A stretch of 64,000 nt of DNA, from assembly GCA_029378245.1 (NCBI GenBank), contig JARKIF010000048.1:186001-250000 (forward strand), read 5' to 3'. Below are positions 13,738-23,311 of the stretch, one piece after another (position 1 is the stretch's first letter; each line of letters opens with the position of its first letter). The stretch comes from Roridomyces roridus (Eukaryota; Basidiomycota; Agaricomycetes; Agaricales; Mycenaceae). Under the pieces are notes generated by a model. The model was not told the origin of the DNA, searched no databases, and worked only from the letters and a program-made list of their open reading frames with translations. Position numbers and translations under genes: made by a program.

Positions 13738-14437
13738 GAAGGCTGGATGAGAACTCCCCCGGAGGGTTTCTTGGAAAAACAGAGAAAAATGTTGGGCTAT
13801 AGCAAGTGGAAGATTCCATCGTTCCAGTGGGTCCAGCCAGTAGCATTTGGGTCCAGGGATCACGAGAGGTGTGAGGAAGGCAAGTGGAAAGAGCCCGCGA
13901 ACGGGCATAAGTTTCTCCGATGACGAACATTGAGTTGGTCAAGCCCATGAGTGACGGCGTTCAACCGAGATGGAAGTGCAAGCCAGCGTCAGTACATGGT
14001 GGTCAGAGTCAAAGCAAGGGACACGTGCCCGGCCCATGCAGCGGATGACAAAGTCGTTTGATGCAAAACAAACACGCCGCTACACTGGATGGCGACTTTC
14101 TTGTGTACCGCCACCATCTATCTGAATCGTTCTATCTGTAATGCCAGCCTTCCTTCTTTGCTTCTCCTCTGTCTCACTCGCATCCGCATACCTACTGTGC
14201 TTGACTTTGCTCGACCAAATTGCCGGAACGTCTTCTGATTACTTTCTTTGTTCTCGAGCTCGTCGCAACTTCTCGATACTTGGTCATTATCTCGCAGAAA
14301 TACAGCTCTCAATCTATCACAGCCCCTCTCCATACAGCACTACACAGCGGAGCACCGCCCGGTCATATTCTTGGTTTATCTACACCAGGCTGTGAGGTCG
14401 GCGCTTGTACACTTCTTCCTCTTCCACCACCACACCC
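13738..14437. other. Intergenic, upstream of copy B
   Basis: No gene seen. The last 40 bases (GGCGCTTGTAC, then a C/T-rich leader with CACCACCAC) resemble the leader in front of copies D and E. Confidence 0.4.
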
Positions 14438-16597
14438 ATGGAAAACGGGCCTCGCTTCAGCTCCAATTTCTCGTTCAGAACGGCCCCAGATGGGGTTCCT
14501 CAGTAGGCCTTGCCACTACCTCGACACTGAGGCTCTTGGTTCATGACTTTCATCCAGGTATCCGGGCGCCTTTTTCCCAGCATCGCAGGACGTCGTCGTT
14601 CAGGGTGGCACCTTCACCAGCAATGTGCATATTCATCAGGAGCATCCGACTCCAACCGAGGGTATGCGCTAACCCATACCTCCGTGACACCGTCGTCAAG
14701 CTGACACTGCCTTGGAAGATTACAGGTGGATACGCCGCGGTGACATCCACCTCATGAGGGAGATACGCTTGGGCCGCGCATGCAGCGCAGTGTATCGATG
14801 TCCCAATCTTCGGAACGACGTGCGGCGTGTCTACTCTGCAAAGGTCCAAGGGGCGGAATCGCAGCAGGCCGTCGTTGTATACCAAGGGGAGAATGCCCAA
14901 CATGTATTCAGACATTTTTGCTCGCCCGTCAGACTGAACTTATGTACAGCAATGGCGTGATTTCGTTGTGCGACATTCAAGATTCTGGTGCGTCGTAATC
15001 ACACCTCCTGGACGGCGGGTGAAAGTGGTCGAATAGGCATCCAAATGTATTGCAGATCTTCGGATTAGCAAATTTCAGCGGCATATACGCTGTTATCACC
15101 CAAGACGGTTCGTTGTCTTTTAGGTTCGAGCGAGGCACTGACATCAGCTCTTGGATTAGATTTACTGACATACGCTGATTACCTCGAGCTCCGTCGTCTT
15201 TCGCCCCTCATGACGATATACCAATACGCTTGCTGGGTATGTTACCGTCTCTTTCTGAAGCTCCCTGCTTGAAACGGGTTAGGAAGTCGATTCTTGGGTG
15301 GGTAACAGTATACACACATTGGTCTGCTAAGCCTCGGCTTTCAGAATATATGGCTTCGTTCTGAACCCCCATTACCAACTGTACGCGCCGATATCTTCGA
15401 CAATGTGCCAATTTGACGCCTCTCCAGATTGACCAAACAATCCCATGGATAAAGTGCTCCACCGGTCGGCTCTGCGTTGAATTTTCAAATAGCTGCTTTG
15501 CTCCCGACATCAACTTTCTTATTTCTAGGTCCGGCTTCAGACTCTCCAATGTGCCAGAGGCCCTCAATGAGACAAACTCGGAAATGATAGCTTGCCAAAT
15601 GCTACCTTTGGATCTTCATCACGACCTTTGCTTGCGCACCTTTGCGCATTTCGTGCGAGTCGAAACACCGGGGGTAATTCCTGGGGCTATTGTATATGGT
15701 CCGACAGGTTCTTCGGTGATTGTCCCCCCACCTCCTGGCAGGTTTGCCACTGGCGGATGGTACTGCGCCAACCACTGGAAACGTGATCCAGTCCTGTTTG
15801 AGGATGCTCTGGGGAATGGCTGGACGGGGTGCGATCAATATCGATTCAACATTCTATTTGACTAATTCCCTCCATATCCAAAGGTTCAGTGCGTGCATGA
15901 TATACAAGGGCAAGATAAGATCTTGTTATAATGCATACGAGGATTGGTTGCCTCAAGCAAACCACGTGTTCACGCACTTGGGAGTTTTCTCCGACCAGAA
16001 AGACTACAGTAAGTTGTGGCAAGCATCTTCCTCCGAGGCCTCGACTCCGCTCATTCCGTGCCACGACAGTATTTGTGCGTTTTGCACAATGTGTACTGCA
16101 CATCCCAACCCCGAGAGTTTCTCCTCCGCCGGATGGCTATCTTTTCGTCCGCTCTCCGGTTTATATGATGACTGATCGGTCCTCGTTTGCCTGGTCGCAA
16201 TCTGCCTGGTTTTGGTCCCTGGATCCGACAGGTACCAATCCCTTGACCGAAGAAGATGCTTTGAATCATGGGTTCCCGGTCGTTGAGCTGACCACGTCCC
16301 TCTTGGGTGTTTATTGGGACACCGAGTTCTACAAAGAGCTACGCAGATTCCACGCCGCAAAAGGATTCGACCCAGATAGCCAAGATGTTGCAAAACACCT
16401 TGGATGCAGTTTAATGGAACTACCCGGGGACAAGGAGACTATACATGCACATGGTCAGTTTCATCGCGCAACTCTCGGGTTGACTCACATTGGTTCAAGT
16501 TGACGAAGTCTCCGAAGAAGAGGCCGACGATGAAATCAGAAAAAGAGACGGAGCCGAATCGTCCGCGGACACGGTTGTTGGTGAAGCTGGAAGGTGA
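14438..16597 (+). CDS. Kinase-like family protein, copy B
   Basis: This is a member of the A-E family on the opposite strand to the others. ATG 14438 opens MENGPRFSSNFSF. An intron follows, then YPGAFFPASQDVVVQGGTFT and SNVHIHQ, then another intron before DYRWIRRGDIHLMREI. The N-lobe-like block reads RRVYSAKVQG and AVVVYQGENAQ, then QWRDFVVRHSR, HPNVLQIFGLANFSG and LLTYADYLELRR. The C-terminal part has WIKCSTGRLCVEFS, DWLPQANHVF, GYLFVRSPV, SAWFWSLDPTG and GFDPDSQDVAKHLG. A last intron leads to an acidic tail ending at TGA 16597. No beta-3 Lys, HRD or DFG is seen. The frame appears open at every splice I checked. Function unknown. Confidence 0.7.
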
Positions 16598-16830
16598 GGC
16601 TAGGCGTAAGAGTAGCTTTGAATTCAATTCTCGATGAATCTTTGAACGGCGCCCAAACGGCGCCCAGCCCGAGTGACGAGCAAGGCTCGTTATGTAATCA
16701 AACATGTGGAAAGTGGTGGGGGAAGGGGATGAGACTGCTAGTTGCAGCTCGCTCAGACACGGACACGGATAGTGGAGGACCCCTGAGAGTCCCCCAAGAT
16801 GTAGGATACTGAAAGTGGCAATCAGAGCAT

Positions 16831-17201
16831 TCTTGTCCGGACTGAACCACTTGGGAGGGTCGAAATTTTCGTCCGGATTAGGATCACACCCTAAAAAAAT
16901 TCGAAAATCTTGTCCGGACCGAGCATCAAACCTCAAAAAAATGGCCAAAAATTCAGGGGAATCTGCAGATAGGTAGATCTCAACTCATTCACTCGCTGTC
17001 CAGGACCCGAACAATGGCACGGCACACAGGTCCCACAACTGATGCAAGCCATGAACAGCTCACATGCCGCGAGAACAATGGTACAACTTGGACATCAACC
17101 ATCATTTTGTCCGGACCAGTATCCAAGCTACCCAGGGCCGAAGTTTTCTGTCCGGACCAAGGATCCGAGCTCTCGCCGTCGGAGGCCATTCTTGTCCGGA
17201 T
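16831..17201. repeat. Cluster of dispersed TGTCCGGA / CGTCCGGA direct repeats
   Basis: TTGTCCGGA-like octamers, usually in a context such as ATTCTTGTCCGGAC, recur at about 16833, 16870, 16909, 17108, 17149 and 17192, all in the same orientation and in non-coding DNA. Some are followed by GATCACAC or GAATCACAC. This could be the remains of a tandem array or binding sites; nothing else in the segment identifies it. Confidence 0.5.
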
Positions 17202-17257
17202 TTGAATCACACATGAAGCCCAGTGAAAACGCGGTGGGTTCAAACGAGATAAAAACA

Positions 17258-17306
17258 GTATCAAACGGGATATGTCAGCCTGCCAACATGGAATCCCGTT
17301 TGATAC
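17258..17306. repeat. Short foldback repeat
   Basis: GTATCAAACGGGAT at 17258-17271 and its exact reverse complement ATCCCGTTTGATAC at 17293-17306 form a 14-bp stem with a 21-base loop. Further AAAC blocks around it suggest a degenerate inverted-repeat element. No target-site duplication was found. Confidence 0.5.
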
Positions 17307-17590
17307 CGTTTCAAACACGAAAAAGTCAGTAGCCGAGCGGTGAAGTGTGCTATAAACCGGAGCCAGCCATTTTTATCCCTTTTTATCCTGGCTTGTGACA
17401 CACAGCTGTCGGCACGGACTGGATTAAATGGGAACAAATGGGATTCTTTTGTGAAGAGGTAACGAACGAATAGGATTAAAAAGGATTAAAAGTTGTGCTA
17501 CTGTGATAGATCTTTTTGTTGCTCCGAATGCGCCCGAACCCCGCCTGCCGCCGCTCGCTGCCATCCCCACCCTCGCCGGCCACACCCAGG

Positions 17591-18880
17591 TCACGCTGGA
17601 ACCTCCGACGCTGGAACCACCGCAATGACGCCTCGGATAGCCTCCAGGTCCGGGAGTTCTTTGACTCCCTTCTGTTTCTACGAGAAAGAGCGTCAGTTTG
17701 TTGAGTGGATAGGGAATGGAAAGTGGACGTACCAGTTCTTTCGAGTACTTCTCGTAAGCCTGAGTATGTGCGTCAATACATAGAAGTAACATTGAGGAAC
17801 AGAGGAACAGACCTGGTATAGCAACGGACAGTTCTCCCGTAGTGCGGTCCAGTGGGCACCGAACTGGGGATTGGACCCGCCCACATCGGCGGCATAGACG
17901 GCCATCGCAATGTTTCTGAAGGACGTGAGTCAGTCGCGCGTGTGAATCCTCGATAGAACATACCGAGCTGTCACCGAGTCGAGCTTCGGCTTCGCTGGGT
18001 TGACCGTAGGAGTAGCGGCGGGGGCTGCAGATGCTGTAGACGAGTTTGCGGCTGGTGGTGGGGGCGGAGGTACATGGATCGAAGAGCTGGGATGCGGGTG
18101 AGTAAAGAGGAACAAGATGGAGATAGGGCGAGTACACACAGGAGGCCAGCACGCGTGCGTCGAGTCGTAGGGGCGGGAGGCATGATCTCCGTGTTTGCGG
18201 GCGTCGTCTGCGTGTTCTCCGTGTTCGTGGCAGGCGTGGGCGTCGTCTGCGTGCTGGCGGTAGGCGTGACCGTGGGCTGCGTGACCGTGGGCTGCGTGGT
18301 CGTCGTCTGCGTGACCGTGGGCTGCGTGGGCGTCGTCTGCGTGACCGTGGGCTGCGTGGGCGTCGTCTGCGTGACCGTGGGCTGCGTGGGCGTCGTCGGC
18401 GTGAGTGGGCGGCTGCACCCCGTCTCCACTCCCACCAGTGACATCGGGCATCTCAATGAGAGCGGGGTCGTCTAACGGGTCTGTAGAAGGATAAGTACAA
18501 GGGTGTGAAATGGAAATGAAGAAGAAGGACGGGGTGAGAATATCGGCTCGCTGCCCTGAGGTAAAGTGGGCTGAGGCGAGTTAGAAGGGGGAGGGGGAGG
18601 AGAAGGGTCTGGCTGTGTGGTTTGTTCGACCTGTGCATTCACTTGGACTAAAAAATTGTGTCAGTGTCATGCGGAGATAGTTGCCAGCAAATACAGACCA
18701 GGATCGGACTCGTCATCGGATTCAGGAGGGTCCTCTGGGTCCGAATCAACATAGGGAAGTGCTTCGTTGAAATTACGTTCGAAGTCCTCATTGTCAGAGG
18801 CAAGATGACCGAGATCCTCCTCGTCGACTTCCTCGAGATCTTCGAGAGAGAGGTCCTCATTTCCGCGTCGTACTGTGCGC
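17591..18880 (-). CDS. Hypothetical protein with acidic region and His/Asp-rich repeats
   Basis: I do not recognise the family. The 5' end is unresolved. The first clear exon (about 18880-18690) encodes an acidic stretch (EDLSLEDLEEVDEEDLGHL...). Then come introns and an exon starting PLDDPALIEMPDVTGG that runs into a 10-aa repeat, HADDAHAAHG. Next are a Pro-rich linker (VPPPPPPAANSS), an exon RNIAMAVYAADVGGSNPQFG continuing HWTALRENCPLLYQ, AYEKYSKEL, and a last exon KQKGVKELPDLEAIRGV ending at TGA 17591. Each join uses a GT-AG intron of about 45-55 nt. The repeat frame is the one that is open through its acceptor; a Thr/Pro-rich frame (TPTQPTVTQ) is not. The 5' end may overlap the fossil on the other strand. 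Confidence 0.5.
18301..18390. repeat. Three exact 30-bp tandem repeats inside the coding sequence
   Basis: Three identical 30-bp units lie head to tail, with decayed units on both sides from about 18190 to 18410. The unit length is a multiple of three, so unit number can change without breaking the frame. Confidence 0.85.
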
Positions 18881-19878
18881 GAAACGGGATTGGTTCGGCC
18901 ACAAGCCCTTGTGTGCGGCGGCCAAGGTCAGCAGGAGTCCATCGACGCATTTCTCGCGGTCTGACGGGCGTCGATTGACAGCGCGATGGCGAGGCACTCC
19001 CTTGATGGAAGGCGATCTTGGAGCAGTTCCCTTGGACGGCGAGAGGATACGTCTCCTCTGGTGCATATCACAACCAGTGATGCTTGAGGGGCAATAGGGC
19101 CTCAAGCGATAGGGGCCCTATCTGGCCCTAAATTAGGGCCCTATCGAGTCTGGGGTCAAGTCATAGGCCCTAATGAGGTCCTAAATCTTATCTTATCTTA
19201 TCTTCACGTGACGCTCCAGAGGCCGGGAGCCCTGAAACACCTTGGAAACACCGAAGTCAGGGGGAGATCACCGAGGAGCAAGAGCTCGAAGCCATGAATG
19301 CAACTGTCAGAGTAGATGGAGCCGCAGAAATCAACGTATCAGAGAATCAAACCCATCACGGACCTATTTCCTTTTTCGGCCACCCACCTCGATAGGGCCC
19401 TATTTATAGGGGATTAGGGCCTCATAGGGCCCTATCGGTCGGCGGGGGTCGATTTAGGGGCCCTATCAGCATCACTGATCACAACAGCGTAGTTCTCGTG
19501 AAATTCGGCCTCCTCGGTACGGATCGCAACAAGGTCGGCTACTGGGTGAAAACTATCAAGAATCTCGACGCGTTGATGGGCGAGGAGGTTCACAAGGCGG
19601 CGTGGACCTCGTTGTCGGAGAAGGATGGATGGAAGCTTCCAAAAGAGCAGATCCCTTCCCTTCAGCGGTGGCATGCCCCGAAGACGACTCGCCCCAGCTT
19701 TCCTCCCGCTTTCAAAGACTCGTGGCGCAGCTACTACCAATGGCGTGGGCTACCGATGACTTCGCCCGCAGCTCTAGATCTACTGTTTCATTGGCCGCTC
19801 AGCGTGTACGCTTGTCTCAAAGCGGCCGGTATCACACCTGTATACGAGCCAGGACCGAGAAGGAAGTTGACAATTTGA
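18864..19878 (+). pseudogene. Fossil MYND zinc-finger (MSS51-like) gene split by a hAT element
   Basis: At 18876-18914 the frame reads CAKRDWFGHKPLC, the second half of a MYND zinc finger. Further on is an open stretch with AILEQFPWTARGYVSSG, KFGLLGTDRNKVGYWVK, KDGWKLPKEQIP, RSYYQWRGLP and AALDLLFHWPLSVYACLK. I associate this pattern with agaricomycete MYND/MSS51-like proteins. It ends early at a stop at 19876-19878, before the usual conserved C-terminal half. A frame change lies near 19000, and a 403-bp transposon sits at 19075-19477 between codons of GAYHN and SVVLVKF. The frame is continuous across the insertion if one target duplication is counted. This is a dead gene. Confidence 0.6.
19075..19477. 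mobile_element. Non-autonomous hAT element, 403 bp
   Basis: The ends are CAGTGATGCT and AGCATCACTG, perfect inverted repeats of 10 bp. They are flanked by an exact 8-bp target duplication ATCACAAC (19067-19074 and 19478-19485), the hallmark of hAT transposons. The interior has many palindromic TAGGGCCCTA motifs near both ends and no ORF of note. It interrupts the MYND-like fossil. Confidence 0.85.
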
Positions 19879-20462
19879 AGTTCACCGAGCGGCCATCAGA
19901 TCAAATTGCCATATATGGACTCATGTTATCAATCGGATCATGTATACCATCAATAATTGACAGGAAATCACAGTTTTCCGAGCTGCCGAGCCCCAGATTT
20001 TGGTCGTCGGTTGAAATTCATTCATTTCACAAGCGGTCACCCGTCACCTGAACAAATGGTCGTAATAGTACAGTATTGCCTCTTGAGTCTTGCCTTCATC
20101 CGACACCGCCGATGCCCAGGAGCTTCTCCTCTGGACATTGCGCGTTGTCCCCGGGTGTCCCTCAACTGGTGGAAACCTTGAACTCAGCGGTCTTTGCTTG
20201 CTGGCGGCTTACGTGAATATGACCCGAGTTTCTCCGTCGGACCTCCCACGCCAACATCTCCGTCTACCCTCGCGCTCTGCCTCCCGAGCCTTTGCGAGCT
20301 CGAAGCACCACCACTGACATGGGAAGTCCTCGACCGTCACGCATCATGCAATTCACTTGGGACACGGACAGAAGACCACTCGGCGACAGCGCGGCGCCCA
20401 CCCTGGTCCGCATGACCGGCAGATTCAATTATTGCTCGGGCGCTGTTGCACGGGCAGAAACT
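19879..20462. other. Intergenic, upstream of the GMC gene
   Basis: No gene recognised. An AATAGTACAGTA at about 20066 resembles one end of the MITE family, but no matching second end was found. Confidence 0.4.
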
Positions 20463-20470
20463 TATAAATA
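20463..20470 (+). promoter_or_regulatory. TATA box of the GMC oxidoreductase gene
   Basis: TATAAATA lies 48 bp upstream of the start codon, a good core-promoter position. Confidence 0.5.
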
Positions 20471-20517
20471 TGTGAAGATGGGCGCCATCCTTTTCGTTCT
20501 CGTCCTCTCCAGCAGAC

Positions 20518-23250
20518 ATGATGCTCATCGCCCTCTCCATCCTCCTCTGTACAAACGCGGTCAAGGCGACCGCGCTGACTTATGACTATGCGATCGTCGG
20601 CGGCGGGGCGACCGGCCTCGCGCTCGGGGTTAGATTATCGGAGGATCCCACCAAGAAGGTCGTAGTTTTGGAGGCGGGGGAAAGGTGCGCTCCATTCCGC
20701 TTGCTTTCCGAGATACGACTTACAATCTGGTTCTTCAGCGGGATTGGAAAGTACGTTTGGCGCGCCCTCTTCCTTGTCACAGAGCTCATTCTGCGCCATT
20801 CAGCCCGAATATAACGAATCTCCGCCTCAACTCGAACAACTTTGGGACGCCAAACGACTGGCAGTTCGTAACAGCTCCTCAAGCTGACGTGGGCAATAGA
20901 ACCCAGGCACAGGTCCAAGGAAGGGTCTTGGGGTACGTGGGCCGCATGCTCTTGACTTCTCGTATATATTTAATCCGATACGCGTAGAGGTGGTGGGGCG
21001 ATCAATTCCGGCATGTACCTGCGGTGAGGACTGGAGCAAATCCTAGTCCAATGCGGACTGATGGAATGATGTAGCGGTAACAAGGCCGAGTACGATGCCC
21101 TGGAAACACTTGGTGCCACCGGATGGAATTGGGATTCCATGTACGCCGCCGTCAAGAGGGTTAGTTTTTTCTCCACCTCGTATGTATCTCAAAATCTTTC
21201 ATTTTCAGAGTGAACACTTCACTCCACCGTCCCAAGCTGAGATCGATGCGCTCGGATTGACGTACAACAGGGCCTTCCATGGAAACTCCGGCCCCATTTC
21301 GGTCGCCATGCAGGCAGTAAATGTTTCGCAGTTGGTGCTCTCGCTGCGTTTGCCGCCCCTTATCTCATGAAACGTAGCTTCTTCCCTGATTACGCTGTCC
21401 CGACACTGCGGAATCTCGGGCACGACATGAATTTAGATCCCAATGGAGGGTTCCATAATGGGCCGAGTTGGGAGTTTTTGGTGCGGTCGTTCCCGTCATT
21501 GAACAGCAGCCTCTGAGAATGGACAGACAATACTCCCTGATTCCAGCACGCGATCATACGCTGTCTCCGGGTATTGTAAGTGCATCTCAGTCAGCAGCCA
21601 CACTGATTACACGGAGCATCTTTAGACTTGCCCGCTATCAACCGCACAAACCTCCACGTCTTGACCGAGAGTCAAGTCTGCAAAATTCTGTGGGCTTCCA
21701 ACAACAATTCGGGTGCATTGGCTACAGCGACGGGTGTGGCCTACATTCAATTCGACGCCTCTGGGAGTCCACAGACGCATACTCTCGTGTGTGGTCTTTT
21801 CATTCCCTAGGAAACAAGCGTTGACTCCTAGATCAGAATGCAAAGAACGTGATCGTAAGTGCGGGCCCGCTCAACACGCCCAAGGTTCTCGAGTTGAGCG
21901 GTATCGGCGATCCTTCGGTGCTAGGGAGGTGCGTTATTAATATTAGCGTGGTTATCTACTTAGCTGATCCCTTTCAAATGTAGCCTCGGGATTGACGTCG
22001 TCGTCGATCTGCCCGGTGTCGGCGCCAACCTGTGTAACCGTAAGTGTTTTATCTCCTACCTCGACGGGTTTGTTCTAATTGACCACGTTACAGAGGTCAT
22101 CACAGCAGCTTCGTACCGAATCAAGAACGAGACTGTCGATGGTTCGTCTGTTCATCTTCCTCCTCCAAGTTCTCACTCGACCCCGGCAGCCGGTAACGCA
22201 ATCCGCTCAGCCATAATTGATATACAACCATACGAGGGCTTCCTCAACGCCACGGACCTAGCACGCGCGGAAGAGCTGCTACAGACGAAACCCGCGCTGC
22301 TCAGTCAAGCACAGTTTGATGTTATGAAGAAGTTGATCAAGGAGGGTGTGCCGCAGTTTGAGATCGCTTGGGTATGTTCGAAAGCTCTTGGGTCTTCCTT
22401 TTCACGAGAAGGAATGCAGAATATAGCTGCAGACGCGAATAACGTCTCGACGCTCACTTTCGATCGGCTGATCCTGTCGAAACCGTTTTCGAGAGGATTT
22501 GTTCATATCAACTCGACGGACCCGCTCGACCCTCCGGTTATAGACCCGAAATAGTGAGCACATCCCCAAACTTGGGAGCTTTGCGGCTCATGGCTGGTTA
22601 GTTTGAGTGCACCTATCGACAAGGTGAGGCGCTCACCATCTCATCCAATCGCAACGGTCAGCTAATTCCGGTAGTTCCTATTCGTCAAAGGCATCCAATA
22701 CACCCGCAAAATCGTCGACACCGAGCCGCTCAAAAGTATCGTAGTCGGTGTGCCTTCGTTGTCTCGCAACTCCGCATAAGAAGTATTGAAACCAAGCGAA
22801 GGCCCGATCTCCCCGAATTCAAGCGTCCAAACAGAAGATGATTTCATCAATTTTGTGAATACGATATCGACTTCGGAGTGAGTGATGTTGGCGGCATATA
22901 TGATCCGGAATCTGATCTACGGCCCACTAGGCATCATTTCGTCGGCACGGCGGCGATGACGCCGCGCAACGAGGGCGGCGTGGTGGACCCTTCGCTCTTG
23001 GTGGTACGCAGTTTCTTCCGAACTATCCTCATTCAGGGTACTAACACTCGAATGCAGTATGGAACGAGCAACGTCCGCGTCGCGGACCTTTCTGTGATCT
23101 CCAACTTGCCGGGCATCCATACCGTCTCGCGTGAGTTTTTCGTTTCGTTCACTTTCGTTGTGAGCTGGACACTTATTGGATTGCGTGCAAGTGGCGTATA
23201 CGGTGGCTGAACGGGCAGCGGAGTTGATCAACGCTGGCGATAGGTCATAG
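20518..23250 (+). CDS. GMC oxidoreductase, aryl-alcohol-oxidase-like (AA3)
   Basis: This secreted FAD enzyme would oxidise alcohols and reduce O2 to H2O2. ATG 20518 starts a signal peptide (MMLIALSILLCTNAVKATA). Then come the FAD dinucleotide motif DYAIVGGGATGLALGVRLSE and VVVLEAGE, GRVLGGGGAINSGMYLRG, SEHFTPPS, NRTNLHVLTESQVCKIL, and the second GMC signature GPLNTPKVLELSGIGDPSVLG. The active-site region is HHFVGTAAMTPRNEGGVVDP, then YGTSNVRVADLSVISNLPGI, HTVS and YTVAERAAELI, with both candidate catalytic His present. It has close to twenty GT-AG introns. One join, after GNSGPISVAMQA (about 21316) to FFPDYAVPTLRNLG (from 21379), does not stay in frame with any canonical intron I found. The 3' end lies 61 bp from convergent copy C. 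Confidence 0.85.
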
Positions 23251-23311
23251 TCTTTCTGCGGTGTGAGGAAGTAACGAAAGATCAAAGTTTCTCGAATGTA
23301 CAGTTCCTCCT

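Noticed and set aside
17971..18456. Thr/Pro/Gln-rich minus-strand frame (TPTQPTVTQ repeats)
   Set aside because: This frame has stops at the upstream acceptor, whereas the His/Asp frame is open and joins the downstream exons in phase.
18074..18475. 133-codon plus-strand frame of Val/Cys/Gly repeats
   Set aside because: It is the antisense reading of the 30-bp repeat in the minus-strand gene, with no start or splice context of its own.
19895..20080. Possible third MITE copy (ends AATAGTACAGTA)
   Set aside because: The left end does not mirror the right end and the interior lacks the family blocks.
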